Shown here one piece after another: positions 33,604-44,767 of a DNA stretch of 64,000 nucleotides. Position 1 is the stretch's first letter. Every line of letters starts with the position of its first letter. This DNA is from Phoma sp. XZ068 (lineage: Eukaryota > Ascomycota > Dothideomycetes > Pleosporales > Didymellaceae). The translations under genes were made by a program, and so were the position numbers. The stretch lies in NCBI GenBank assembly GCA_004835665.1, contig RBKR01000020.1, forward strand, positions 682,001 to 746,000. The letters run 5' to 3'. The notes under the pieces are model-generated. The model was given only the letters and a program-made list of their open reading frames with translations. It made no database searches and was not told the DNA's origin.

Positions 33604-35252
33604 CTAGTATCTGTACGTGACCGTGTTGCGCTCTGCAATCGGAGAAACGTCGTGCTGCTGCGGCTGAGTCGCATTCTGGTCTGGTGTGCGCGGACGCTGA
33701 CCGCCCTCCTCCGGGATGGCTGCGCCATGCATCGTCAAGTTGTTTGCTGAGCTCGCCTGTCGCTGCATGTATGACGGCGTGGATTGGTAACCGGGATGAT
33801 AAGAGTCTGGCGGTCCTCCGTAGCCGTCTGATCGGGGATTTGTGGGTGGCGTGTAGGTTGATGTGTAGTGGTCAGCAAAGGGATTCTCCTCTTGCAGCTG
33901 AGGAGCAGTGCCTTGCCGGCTGGGTGCCGTCTGCAGAGATGCAGGAAGGCTGCCGTTAGTACTCTGAACTGCCGGTGCTTGTGATTTTGGCGCGCCGTAA
34001 GGAGCGGTATTTGGCAACGGATCATACGGGTCTCTTGGCAGAGTCTCCATAGGCGATGGTGCCGGCACATCATTGCGCTGAGGCAACGCCGGCTGTTCAT
34101 ATGAGTTTGCCGGAACCCCGGATGGAGCATTGCTGACTGGAGGTAGTGTCGGGGGTGTTTGTGCGGGAGGTGATGGCGAGGCTCCGATGAGGCGACGAGC
34201 CTGGAGCAGAGCGCGCTGATGCTTCGACGCAGCAAGGGAGAGCTGCTCGTTCGTCTCGATGAGCGTCAGCATCGTGTCGTCGTCCGGAGATGGATTGTCG
34301 CAAGCAATGTAGCCCTGAATACTGCGCTGAGCCGATATACACCGCTCTGCAAATTCCTTGACCAGCTCATTGCCGATCAGTTCGTTGGGCGGCGTGGACT
34401 GGACAAGCTGTAGGAGTAGCTTTGCAGACGTGCGGGCTTCTTCAACACGGCCTGCCAGCTCAGCTGGCGGAGGCAACCCTCTTGAGCGAGATCGACTCCC
34501 GCCTGAACTGAAGCCTCCCTGGAACTGCTGGCCAGCGCTCCAACTTGGCGCATTGAGGCTGCGAGGCCCAAATTTCTTCGCTGCATTCTCCATGAGCCCC
34601 TTCTCTTTTCTCCACATGGCGAAGACAGTGTTCAGGTTGGTGTCAAATGCCTTGTCCCGCTCCAGCGCGTCCAGCGTCTCCTTGAGAATCTGCGCAACAC
34701 TATGGTCGGTTCCATTTCGCAGCAGGTACTTCACCGTGTCGGCGAACTGCTTGTCGAGGTTCTTGGTGAAGGATGGGCCCGGGTTGTCGGCCAGGATGCG
34801 AATGAGCATAATCGCATTGTACTGGACATGTGGACGGGTGTAGTTCTCCTTGGAGAGAAACCTGCGGATCTGAGAGGCAGCCGCGGCGGCGGCAGAAGGA
34901 CTGGACTCGGCGGCATCGACAATGGTCGGGAGATGGAGGACTTCCTCGCCCTGGCGACAGTCAGCATGCGATGGCAGCAAGACCCAAGACAGCTGCTTAC
35001 CGAGTTGGCAGCGCTCGATTCGCAAAACAGCCTCTGTTTCCCTATCAGCTCCGGCAACCGAGGCGCATCACGGCGCAACTCACCACTCCACGAGCGGCGT
35101 TCGCGTCAGGTGTGTCCGCGTCGCTGTCTGCGGGAACATCTTGTGCTACGAGCGCCCAGTCAGCACCAAGTCGCGCACGAGTGAAGCCGGCCTGACTCAC
35201 AAGACCTCTTGCGCATCAAGCTGCCCAGGCCGAGGCGCTTTTTGAGGACCAT
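33604..35252 (-). CDS. VHS/GAT-domain trafficking adaptor
   Basis: Four exons: 35252-35201, 35145-35084, 35033-35001 and 34950-33604 (497 aa). The start MVLKKRLGLG and the small exons build an N-terminal ENTH/VHS superhelix (residues about 15-165; RLFCESSAANS, then VQYNAIMLIRILADNPG). A GAT helical bundle follows at about 210-310 (ELAGRVEEARTSAKLLLQL; ERCISAQRSIQGYI). The rest is Pro/Gln/Ser-rich and disordered. The layout fits LSB5-like proteins, which bind ubiquitin and actin-patch factors in endocytosis and endosomal sorting. Exon 3 is only 33 nt. A longer frame at 35025 that ignores the last intron is excluded, because joining exon 3 in its own frame restores the conserved SAANS-GEEVLHLP junction. 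Confidence 0.88.
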
Positions 35253-36533
35253 GGCAGCGAGGTCCTGAGATGGTGGGGTACTCGAGACGCCGTGATGTTT
35301 GTTGACGAGGACAACAAACAGAACGCAGGAGGATACGCTGAGATACCGGGGTTAAGTGAGAGGCGATGTGCTGCGCGCGAACCGTGACCAGCAGGGAGGT
35401 TTAATTTCGTGAGACTCGAGTGCACGGCGGTAAGGCGGCCAACGACTCAACGGTGCTCCCATGCTTATGCTTGCACGGACGCATATGTATAGCTGCTGCG
35501 CCTCCTCCGGCCAAGAACGAGAGCGTCGGCAAAGACGTCAACCGCCGCGTACTACCTGTGGCGTGCAGCCTCTTTGCCCTTCTTCCACGCGGCTATCTTG
35601 TCACGGGAGGCCTTGAACGTGCACTGGGCCGTGGGCCAAGAGGCTTAGAGGACCATGACGACTGCACTCAGTAAAAGGCAAGTAGTCCAGCGATCGATCC
35701 CAGGTCGTCTTCTCTACAGCCGCACCAAGTTGCAAGATTGTTCCCCACCTTACACATGGATGCACCCGCACTTCCGTTGATGTGATGCAGGGACGTTTTA
35801 GTCACCCAAGATTGCGGAGCTCGAAACTGGGAACACATGACAGACATAGCGTCCAGGTGACTCTGTACCTCGACGATGCCTCATTTCAAACGGCAGCCAA
35901 ATAAATGGTAGCTATCCACGCTACTGATCACATCTTGTCAAAGAAGTGATGAAGCCTTGGCTGCGTCAGTGCAACGAGAGGCAATGGACCCTCAACGCAG
36001 CATCACGCTTGACAGCCTACATAGTACCACCAAGCTGTGTCGTCTGTGGTGAGTAGGACGCATGAAGTACTCCAGGCGGTACAGGTTTCATTTAGTCTCG
36101 AATTCCATCCCCAGGCTTTGTTCGGTCCATGGTACTCGGTTCATCCAACAAAGAAAATCATCGCAAGTACAGATCGAAAAGAAACATAGTCACTCCAACC
36201 AGGCGCGAGCAACAGCTGTATCTTGAGATGATGAAATGCTGCCTCTGAATGCTGGGCAACTGGCTTTTGTAGCGATCTCGCTTCTCGGCAATGGTGATCA
36301 TTGATCGTCCCCGCCTGCAGCCCCACAGCCCACCCAGACGTCACACGCATGCACCTGCCACCAAGCGTGACGAGCTGAGAAGGCTGCAGCAAGTAGTATC
36401 TTATTACCATGGCGTCCCTCAGTGCGCCCTCGTCTCGTGCAAAACATTTACCCTCTGACCTCGCCTCTTCTCAGGCACCCGCCATTTTCACCAGCCTAAC
36501 AGTACCTCAGACCCATCATCAGCACCCTTCACC
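35253..36533. promoter_or_regulatory. Divergent promoters, GAT-adaptor and DUF2183 genes
   Basis: About 1.28 kb with no gene. Close to the DUF2183 start there is an upstream ATG at 36409 in a strong context (ACCATGG) whose 91-codon frame overlaps the main start; see the findings. Confidence 0.5.
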
Positions 36534-37769
36534 ATGGCACATGAACCAGCAAAAGCCATGGCAGGCCAAGCCAGGCAGCGCTTTCAAGAGAGTGAAGAGG
36601 ACCGCATTACTCGCAAAGCTGGACACTTTTCAGAATTCGAAGCCGACATGCCAAGACTCGCGAACCGATTCCAGTTCTCCTTGAAGGACAATCTCTCCTC
36701 CTATCTTGGGCGCAACAACCCATTCTTTTCCGAAGCCAACGATGACACCGACTATGTATGGCTCCTCGACAACACGGCCTACCAGAACCGCTTAGGCAGA
36801 TGGAAGGCCGAGTTTGTTGCAGCCTACTTTGTCAGGCACAGCGGCAAAGACCTGTCTGAAGTCGTGGCCTGGGTCAGCGAGAAGATTGGCTTGGCCGATG
36901 ATGAAGAGGCGAAGAAGACCATCGCCCTCAGGCTGGAGCCATTCCTGGACGCAATCCTGCCTGCACACGCTGTCAATATTGACTTGCAAGGCATGAAAGT
37001 CAGACTCGGGCCTAGTGGGCGAGACGGCATCAGCACAGACGAACTCGCCATTCCTGGCTCAGGCTACAAGGACGGCGAGACAATCACGTCAAAGGCAATT
37101 GGCGCAACCGCAACGCCGCTCAAGACTACATTTGCCAAGACGAAAGGATGGGCTGTCCTCTCAGACATCGACGACACGATCAAGAAGACCCTAACATCCT
37201 CGCCTGTCGGTATCTTAACGACGACATTTGCGGAAGCTCCAGAACCCATCAAGGGCATGCCAGAGCTCTACAAGCACATCGTTCAGAAGCTTGACAATCC
37301 ACCCTTCTGGTACCTCTCTGCTTCACCCTACAACCTCTACCCCTTCCTCCGCGAGTTCCGCGAGACCTACTATCCTGCAGGGACCATGCTACTCCGCGAC
37401 GCTTCCTGGATGAATCTAGCGGGCTTCCTAGCCAATCTCACCCAGGGCACCGAGGCCTACAAAGTTGACCGGATAGAGAAGGTTCACGAGTGGTTCCCCA
37501 AACGCAAGTTCATCTTGATCGGCGACTCTACGCAATCCGACCCTGAGGCCTATGGAGAAGCATACCGCAAGTTCCCCAAGTGGATTGGCGCCATCTACAT
37601 CCGCAAGGTCAGTGGTGTTGCAGAGATGGACGAGGGAAAGAAGAACGACCCCGAGCGCTTCGAGAAGGCCTTCAAGCACGTTCCCAAGGAGATTTGGTAC
37701 GTCTTCGAGGATCCCAATGAGCTGTACGCGAAGGTGGACACTCTAGTGCAGCAGTCGCCGGAGAAGTAG
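36534..37769 (+). CDS. DUF2183 / App1-like phosphatase
   Basis: A single exon of 411 aa. The C-terminal half carries the App1/DUF2183 catalytic fold of the haloacid dehalogenase class: nucleophile motif DIDDTIKKT (Asp at about 211 and 213), then FWYLSASPYNLYPFLREF, RKFILIGDSTQSDPE as motif IV, and PKWIGAIYIRK. The family is known from yeast App1, a Mg-dependent phosphatidate phosphatase at actin patches. This protein is shorter, without the long Pro-rich tail that recruits SH3 proteins, so it may be a paralogue with a different location. The start is ATG 36534 (CACCATGGC context), and a second Met lies at residue 9. Confidence 0.9.
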   Translation: MAHEPAKAMAGQARQRFQESEEDRITRKAGHFSEFEADMPRLANRFQFSLKDNLSSYLGRNNPFFSEANDDTDYVWLLDNTAYQNRLGRWKAEFVAAYFVRHSGKDLSEVVAWVSEKIGLADDEEAKKTIALRLEPFLDAILPAHAVNIDLQGMKVRLGPSGRDGISTDELAIPGSGYKDGETITSKAIGATATPLKTTFAKTKGWAVLSDIDDTIKKTLTSSPVGILTTTFAEAPEPIKGMPELYKHIVQKLDNPPFWYLSASPYNLYPFLREFRETYYPAGTMLLRDASWMNLAGFLANLTQGTEAYKVDRIEKVHEWFPKRKFILIGDSTQSDPEAYGEAYRKFPKWIGAIYIRKVSGVAEMDEGKKNDPERFEKAFKHVPKEIWYVFEDPNELYAKVDTLVQQSPEK

Positions 37770-38141
37770 GTGGTTTGCTGTTGTGAACTTGTGTTGTTTT
37801 TGGTGCTTTTGGCGTTCGTTTTTTGTTTTGCATGATACCAGACTGCTTCATCTCTGGAGCTGCATCATTCTACTTCCTTGCTTGGATACCTCATGATTAC
37901 TACGTAGCTTGCATTTGTATTATTCTAAATCCAGCACTATCAATTCCGCCGCTCTGCTCCTCTCTCACTTCGTGATTGTTTGCGGGAGACTTGATCGTTT
38001 GACCGTAACCGTCGAGGTGACCTAACATTGCAGGCAGTTTTAGTGCAGTCAGCGAAGACCTCCAAATCTGTCAGTACGTTCTTGTACTCAAATTCCTTGC
38101 ACGCGCTCTCTCATACTATCACTTGAAGACGTGATCTGAGA
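37770..38141. other. 3' flank of the DUF2183 gene
   Basis: T-rich 3' region; nothing else is recognised. Confidence 0.5.
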
Positions 38142-38732
38142 GTGCGTGACCACAGCAATACGAGCCGTTCGCGATTGCCCAGTGAAGCGCCCACACCTTC
38201 ACTTCACCACCACCCACCACTCACCACTCACCGCCTACCATATTCTGCGCTGTTCACCGTGTACACTCGCCATCCACTCGCCGTCCACACGTCAGCTACA
38301 CAGCGACACCACAGTTACACAACGATACCGCAGCTACACGACAACACCGCAAGCTACACAACGACACCGACATTGACACCAACACCAACAACAACAACAT
38401 CATCTCCCAACGTCATCCCCGCAATTACACCACACCACCTCCATCCACCCCTCCCAACCCACCCCCACCACGCCCCAGACCCAACGCCAATATACATCCT
38501 CCTCATCCTCGCCCTGCTAATCACCGGATACTTCGCCTGGCTCGGCTGCATGGTCGGACGGTTGTGGTTCTACGGGGGAAAGATCGAGGCGGTGCATGAG
38601 AGGTTTGTTGTTGTGCCGGGGTATGTGAGGGAGAAGAGGGCGAGGAAGGGGAGTGGGTTTCTTATGAAAGAGGCGGTGGAAGAGGTGGTGGAGGAGGTGG
38701 GCGGTGAGGATGGGGATGGGCGGGTTGAGTGA
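38142..38732 (+). CDS. Possible single-pass membrane protein, 5' end unresolved
   Basis: An open frame of about 196 codons. Its last third looks genuine: a hydrophobic helix (YILLILALLITGYFAWLGCMV), a short GRLWFYGGKIEAVHERF segment, then a charged tail (EAVEEVVEEVGGEDGDG). The first 110 codons are a His/Thr/Pro low-complexity stretch from the local repeat, and the frame has no ATG before the helix. The true start is therefore in an upstream exon I cannot place, or the frame is not a gene. Similar single-TM layouts are common in fungal orphans. Confidence 0.3.
   Translation: MRDHSNTSRSRLPSEAPTPSLHHHPPLTTHRLPYSALFTVYTRHPLAVHTSATQRHHSYTTIPQLHDNTASYTTTPTLTPTPTTTTSSPNVIPAITPHHLHPPLPTHPHHAPDPTPIYILLILALLITGYFAWLGCMVGRLWFYGGKIEAVHERFVVVPGYVREKRARKGSGFLMKEAVEEVVEEVGGEDGDGRVE
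38290..38372. repeat. Imperfect CAGCTACACAACGACACC repeat
   Basis: Four or more degenerate copies of an about 19-bp unit (AGCTACACARCGACACC and variants) in tandem on the + strand. Confidence 0.7.
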
Positions 38733-39372
38733 TGCGGAAAAGTTTGTTCGCAAAGACTGAGGGTACGGTTGATTTGGGGTGGGAGGTGCGATGGACTAGG
38801 GGAGGTGGAGTGGAATATGATGGAGCAGAGCATGGTGAAGCAGAACTCAATGGAGATGACCGATCTGAGCAGAACACTGTCAACCAAATACAAAACGGTG
38901 GGCATGAAGAAGATGGAGCAGGAAGCGCAGCATATCATCAAGAATACACAAAAGGACATGCATTCAGCACGCGACTGCCTCCTTAGCCGGGAAAATAATT
39001 AATGTTAATGTTAACCAAGCAACCTTGGTTGGGCCTGTACGGGTGTAAATCATGGTCTATGGAATTATAGCATTCTTTGGATTCTTCGATTCTTCGAATT
39101 ATTGCAACTATTAAAAAGCCATCCAGCCATAGTTCATCCATAAACTTCGGCCAACCCAATTATTCTTCATTCTTAACACCTACTGATGCTATTGTACCCG
39201 CCAAACACGCACCCCAACTACAGTCTACTTGTACCTACTATAACTGTAGCCTTCAATACTTACTAAGACAGTTACAATATCTCCTTCTAGTAACACGAAT
39301 GCTTCCGGCCCTAAGCGTCAACATCCTGACGATTCCAATATTGGGACTGTTGAAATACTGAAAGCCTCCGCA
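38733..39372. other. Intergenic
   Basis: About 0.64 kb, becoming A/T-rich toward the coiled-coil ORF. Nothing is recognised. Confidence 0.45.
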
Positions 39373-39972
39373 ATGAGGTTTCGAAAGTTCAGGCTTCGAA
39401 TCTTGTTGACGAGGAGAGTGCTGGGGACGTTCAGGGTACGTTCTATTGTTATCATTCTGCAAGTGGAGACGATATTCAACGTGCATGATGCTGATGATGT
39501 TGAAGACGCTGAAGACGCTGAAGCCCTCCATGATGAGGTTTTGGAGAGGGATTACGCCGAGTTGGAGGAGCATTATGATGTCCTCGAAGGCGAGAACGAG
39601 GCCCTTGTACGTCAAGTAGAGGCACTGAGAGGTCTATTTGAAGACCTCCAGGTCGAATTCAACGGCCTCCAAGACGAGAACGACGAGCTGCTGGCGCTCA
39701 ACAACCAGCTTGTTCAAGATCGCGACGGCCTCCTGGATACGATTGGAGCCCTCGAGGCCCGTCAGGCGTACGACTCCGCTGTGCTCGGTAACGTGGGTAC
39801 TGAGCGGGAGTACCTCCGGTGGGACGTCATTGCTGACATACGACGATTCGAGGAACATCGAGCCCAGATGGATGCGTGGACAGATGGGCTAGAGGATCGT
39901 GCCTGGGTGCTGTTAAACGAGCGCAACGAGTTACTGGACGAGTGTGAGGACCTTCGGTGCGAGTTTGAGTGA
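39373..39972 (+). CDS. Coiled-coil protein, gene model uncertain
   Basis: An ATG-initiated frame of 199 codons. From about residue 40 it is a continuous acidic coiled coil (DDVEDAEDAEALHDEVLERD; EALVRQVEALRGLFEDLQVE; NERNELLDECEDLRCEFE) with regular hydrophobic heptads. The first 35 residues are basic and unlike the rest. In another frame the same DNA (about 39360-39435) encodes a second heptad-rich stretch (ESLRNEVSKVQASNLVDEES) ending at a donor-like GTACGT. Thus exon 1 is probably read in that frame and joined by an intron; the given start is a placeholder. The stop also overlaps a GTGAGT donor, so a short extra 3' exon is possible. No family is recognised. Confidence 0.5.
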   Translation: MRFRKFRLRILLTRRVLGTFRVRSIVIILQVETIFNVHDADDVEDAEDAEALHDEVLERDYAELEEHYDVLEGENEALVRQVEALRGLFEDLQVEFNGLQDENDELLALNNQLVQDRDGLLDTIGALEARQAYDSAVLGNVGTEREYLRWDVIADIRRFEEHRAQMDAWTDGLEDRAWVLLNERNELLDECEDLRCEFE

Positions 39973-40568
39973 GTCGAGCACGACAGGCTTGAGGCTACCA
40001 ACCGCGCTGAAGGCTTTCGGGTGGCGTGGTGGAGTCAACAGGGATATATACAGAGACTTGAGCATGCACTTATTGTTGTATCCAGATGGATATTAGGGAA
40101 CTAGAGGCCGCCATCTTGTATTTTGCTCTTTTCTGTGTATTGTATTAATTTTGTAGACATCTGCGGTTGGTCTAAAGAGGCCACCGGACTGACGAGAGAA
40201 CGGGAAGGACTCAAGCGTCTGTTAATAAGTTTCGTTAGTGCTTGATACGAGGAGTCTTCAGAGATTCACTTTATATTTATTTTGTACCATACTGGATTGT
40301 AGTTCACCTGAATGTCGAATATTCTAGACAGGATGCCTTCTCATGCTACAATGCTATAGCCTAAAACCAGCCTCATTGTAATCAAACTCCATTCCATGAC
40401 TAAAGAGACTACATCGACTACCTCTAAGCTGCATTCTTATGTCAAGAGCGGTGCCCTCAAGGCTACCGGTCTTTCTCTTCATGATTGTGAATCTTGAACA
40501 TTGAGCATGTCCAAGTTTCACGCCGTATCGCAAGCGTCGTTTGATGATACCAAGACCGAAGTCAAGTC
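39973..40568. other. Intergenic 3' flanks
   Basis: A/T-rich 0.6 kb between convergent genes; nothing is recognised. Confidence 0.5.
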
Positions 40569-41339
40569 TTAGACTTCCATCCTGTCCTTGCCTTTGCTGC
40601 TGTCCTCGGCTGCCTTGGCTTGCTCGGGCTGTTCACTCTGCTCAGCACGCTCAGCACGATCGGCACCCTCACCCAGGAAGTCCTCTGAGTCTCGGTATAG
40701 AATCGGGTCGGCCTCGACATCGAGATACTCCTCGCCACGTAAGAGGCTGTAGCCCTTCTTCATTGTGGTCTGTGTTTCAGGGATGAACTTCGCTTGGCAC
40801 TTAGGACACTGCTGGCATGCACTGCTTCGCCTACAGCTGAAGACCTTAGAAAAGTACTGCTTCCATGTGATGTGGCTCAGCGTGAAGTAGCCGTGGATAA
40901 ACCTAGCAGAATTAGTACATACAGTGGCCTCGTTAGACGGGAAGACTTACATGTTCAAGACCATAGGAGCAGTGACATAACCAGTGAGCAGTCCAAAGCC
41001 TGCATCGTTGTACTCTCTGAGCTCAAGTGCCCAGCAGGGGACCAAAACACTAAAATATGCCAGAGCCGAGAGAAGATCCAGGGCCTTGAAATGCCAAGCG
41101 CGGGGACTCTTGCTATGCTTCTTGATGTACCGCAGACTGATCAAGCAGGTAGCAACGGTCATCGCTAAGGGAATAAAGCCAAAGCAGAATGATGTGACAC
41201 GGCGACCGCCCCAGTATCCATACTGATGTTCAACAGATAGAACGGTTGCAACAATGTTCAAAGGGAGCGCGATGGCCGCGGTCAGGATCGTGAAGAGGCG
41301 GAGTGGTCGCTCAAGGGACGTCGCATTGGCTGGCTCCAT
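40569..41339 (-). CDS. Four-helix membrane protein of unknown function
   Basis: Two exons, 41339-40951 and 40902-40569 (240 aa), joined by a 48-nt intron that splits a Met codon. The ATG at 41339 (MEPANATSLERPLRLF) starts a protein with four hydrophobic segments: about 16-38 (FTILTAAIALPLNIVATVLS), 50-72 (FCFGFIPLAMTVATCLISLR), 85-107 and 115-138. The cytosolic tail contains a CQQCPKC cluster, then an acidic, Glu/Ala-rich end (AERAEQSEQPEQ). This looks like the many small MARVEL-like tetraspan proteins of fungi, but I cannot name the family. The 64 codons upstream of the chosen ATG are low in hydrophobicity and were left out. Confidence 0.78.
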
Positions 41340-43195
41340 TGTTGGTAGAATTTGGGACAGAACCTGGGATGAGATATGATGGTGTATGTGTGAGTTTCGG
41401 TGGTTGATAAGCGGTCGAGGATCCCCAAGGCAACAGCAATTCTGCGGCCAAGAGAGCGATGCTGCAGAGGTGCGTCGATACACGGCGCGCCTTACCAAAG
41501 TCTCCAACAAGGATTCAACCACCTCCACCTCGGCGGATGTTTTGAGACAATAAGTCCCCTCATTTCGTATCGAGACAGTTGCTCTGCATACCCATGCTCA
41601 AATATGAGCCAATGATAGCGCAAAGGAGGTGGCGAAGCATGGTTTGAGGTGACTGAAACGGCATAGCGCACTACGTAGCGCATGGTTGGAGCGTCGTACG
41701 CTTGCATGTCGGTAAACCGCGAGGCAGACTTCTGTTGTACGTCAATCATTCCGACTCTGAACACCAGGTTCTTCCAAGTGATAATGCAATGGGAATGAGC
41801 TATGTTATTGAGGAAAGTATGCAAATCGTGTCTACACTTTGTTTCGTCATGAGAAGAGGATTATGTGAGCATGATAAACGCAGATATCCATGGTGTTCTT
41901 CCGTTCGTGAGGGGCTACCAGCCAGTATCCAAGGTGAGACTCTGCTTTGCGAATACCTCCACGCCTGTGCAAAACCATCGAAAGTTCACGGTCAGTGTTC
42001 CCGAATCCTCTCTTGATAGCCGACTTATCTGGAGCCGGCGAATTGTTTCGGCGGAAAGCAACGGCTGCAAGGAACATTATTTCGAAAGCGATCAGGATGG
42101 TACATGTTCTGTGGGACCTTCTCGGGGCTCAGAACAGAGCGTGGATACCTCGTCAACTGTCGAGACATGAGTCCGTCAATGAGCGGTGAAGCGCAGTATA
42201 GTCAATACTACGGTCTAGACATCTCCTATCAAGTGTGAAATTCGTGTACGTGCTCCGGTTCGCAGCGACTCAGATGTGGTGCGCTCATGCGGCACGCTGG
42301 TGATGGAAGGCTGTCAGGCCGGCGCGGAGCGTGACGAGAACCTGCGCGAGCACAGACCACACACTAGTTTTCCGACTTCACCTCTTACAACGTCCGTAGT
42401 GCCCGCCTGTCCTCATCTGCTTGCATCCAAGCTCCACCACCAATATCTATTCAGAGACCACTGCCATTGTGATCTGAGTACGTGGCAAGCCCTCGAGGCC
42501 AGTTCCATGCGTGTCAGTGCTGCGCCCCAAGCAGCAGAAAGAGCCGGATACAAGCCCGTGATTCTACGGAACCTTGAGAGTTGCGCAGCATCTTGAAGCA
42601 GTAGCGCATTGTTGTTGTACTTAACTTGAGCGTATCAAACTGAACTGACGACCTCCAACCATGGCTTTCCAGCCATAGTGGCGTACGCAATCCAAGATGT
42701 TGACAACCGGTCGTTTCTACCGGCATCAAATAACATCTGCCATGTCTATGCTGTTGGACGCTATCTACATTGAAGGATTTTCATCCATCTTGAGGTCACA
42801 GATGCGACATGTGATATGTCAGAACGGGAAGTCTTCTGCGACACCCGTCCATCGTGCTACGCCCGCGTGTGATTGTGAACTCTCCGGAGTATATTCGTTG
42901 AGAGTTGCAGGTGCTTTCTGAGAATGCATTTGAGACCTCATCTCCCGTGCGGGAATACTGAATCATTTCCATGACATGAGGACGCTTTCACTTCCGCTCG
43001 TACTGAAACCCCTTCGTGCCAAGGACTACTTCACCTTCCAGGTACTCCAAATTGTATTAGCTTTGACCTCGAGCACACTCGCTTACCATTAAAAATCAAC
43101 AGCCTTCAACTGAGCGGTCGACTTCTCGACAAAACACCCCCACCACGGCGCTCAACCTCAACATTCACAGACGCCACGTCGCGCAACTTGCCATC
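41340..43195. other. Long intergenic interval
   Basis: About 1.86 kb between divergent genes. Frames of 70-110 codons occur on both strands, but their translations have no coherent composition. The last 60 bases before the hydrolase-like gene are rich in CAAC/CACC words typical of fungal 5' leaders. Confidence 0.45.
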
Positions 43196-44320
43196 ATGGG
43201 CGTCCTCATTACCATCCTTGCAGTTTGCATCTCGCTGGTCGCACTCTTTGAGCCTATCCAAGCTGTCTACATCCCAAGCGCCAACGACGCGCATGCGTAC
43301 AAGGTCGCAGTCACCAACTTCCCTCTGACCAACGCCGCGCAACAAGATCTTGCAGTTAGCCTCTTCATGCCAGTGAAGAAGGGAGACTGCACCGCAGAAT
43401 GCGACAAGCTATACATGCCAGCCGATACTGCACGCACGTCAGATGCGCAGTTCTTTATCAACGCCAGCAGCGGTGTCTTCGAGAAGATGAAGTATAAGGC
43501 CTGCTGCGGAAGCGGCAAGGTCATCAACGCCTCCAAGTACCCGCTTGTGTTCTTGGAACCTCAAGTTGGAACCAGTAGGTTCTTGTACAGCACACTAGCC
43601 CGTTTCATGAGCGCAAACGGTATGGCTGTAGCCATCATAGATCACCCACACGACGCCACCATCAACGGCCTAGCTAGTCTGGAGCCGTTCACAGACCTAA
43701 AGAGCTGGAATGAGACGGTCACAAAGACAATCGACACACGCATTCAGGGCATCAACTTTGTGTTGCAAGAACTAAGCAACATCGCTCTTCTGAACCGCCA
43801 GTTTCCCTCTCTTCAGTTTAACACCACCTTCGACACAAGCTCTTACACTGTCATTGGCCATGGGATTGGTGGAACGACAGCAACAACACTCAGTACGGTT
43901 GATCCACGCGTCAGATTCTCGATCAACCTCTCTGGCAGCGCGCCCCTTCTGCAACACCCCACTTATGCCAGCATATACTTCTTCGGACGCTCAGATTTCC
44001 GCCGTGAGAATGACATCCACTGGCCCGCCACCTGGAAGTATCTTGCTGGTAGAGCGACGGAGTGGGACCTCAAGAACGCTGGCATGTTCGACTTTTCAGA
44101 CCTGCCTTGGATCGCTGACCTCGCACGTCAGGATGAGAAGATAACTATCGATGAGGTCAAAGGTCTGCGAAACTCATTGGGTCCTTGGGGGTTTCACGTT
44201 ACGGCATGCTACTTGGAGGCATACCTCAAGGCGGAGCTGACGGAACCGAAATATGGTTATGTTGGCGACTGCTTTCGTTTGTTCGACCAGATGGTGCCGT
44301 ACCCGGGAGGTGTTCATTAG
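43196..44320 (+). CDS. Secreted alpha/beta-hydrolase-like protein lacking the nucleophile Ser
   Basis: A single exon of 374 aa with a signal peptide (hydrophobic residues 4-22, cleavage near QAVYI). The fold resembles platelet-activating-factor acetylhydrolase-type hydrolases: an early PLVFLEPQVGTSRF strand and loop, IIDHPHDA after the third strand, then VIGHGIGGTTA at the nucleophile elbow. The elbow should read GHSxGG; here the serine position (about 223) is Gly, encoded GGG. Several Cys (65, 69, 103 and 104) suggest disulfides and there are NxS/T glycosylation sites. No frameshift or stop is present, so the gene seems maintained. It is probably a non-catalytic or differently acting extracellular protein; whether orthologues share this change is unknown. 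Confidence 0.82.
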   Translation: MGVLITILAVCISLVALFEPIQAVYIPSANDAHAYKVAVTNFPLTNAAQQDLAVSLFMPVKKGDCTAECDKLYMPADTARTSDAQFFINASSGVFEKMKYKACCGSGKVINASKYPLVFLEPQVGTSRFLYSTLARFMSANGMAVAIIDHPHDATINGLASLEPFTDLKSWNETVTKTIDTRIQGINFVLQELSNIALLNRQFPSLQFNTTFDTSSYTVIGHGIGGTTATTLSTVDPRVRFSINLSGSAPLLQHPTYASIYFFGRSDFRRENDIHWPATWKYLAGRATEWDLKNAGMFDFSDLPWIADLARQDEKITIDEVKGLRNSLGPWGFHVTACYLEAYLKAELTEPKYGYVGDCFRLFDQMVPYPGGVH

Positions 44321-44767
44321 GTGGCATGTGACACTGGTATTGACGAAGGACCTGCTGTCTATAGACACGGCTGCGTTGCACTCAGGTCTTGAGTTGGTTC
44401 TACGTACAAATGAAGGAGATCGAAAGAAACCCACGTAGTACATAAATACATTAGACAAATGTACCTATCAATAATGTTGATGCCCATCCCTTAATACTTT
44501 GCATGGCCATGAAGTACCTCCTCACCCAGTTCATAGAGCTCCTTCTCCAAATGAGATAATATCTCAGCTTAAAATAGAACCAAGATATAACTATGTCCTA
44601 TTAGCCATTTGGTGGTACGGGCATAGCATGATTTATTTTTGTTTTCACAGACTTTCCACAAACAGCCAGCAGAACGAACTCGTAGTCTTCACTGTAACCA
44701 TGAAACCGACAAGGATAGGTCAGATGCTTTGAACACCTCCCATAAACAAGGTCCCTAATAATCAGGC
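44321..44767. other. Intergenic 3' flanks
   Basis: About 0.45 kb, A/T-rich; nothing is recognised. Confidence 0.5.

Noticed and set aside
41492..42596. Frames of 80-110 codons between the tetraspan and hydrolase-like genes
   Set aside because: Incoherent composition, no motif, and overlapping frames of similar length on both strands.
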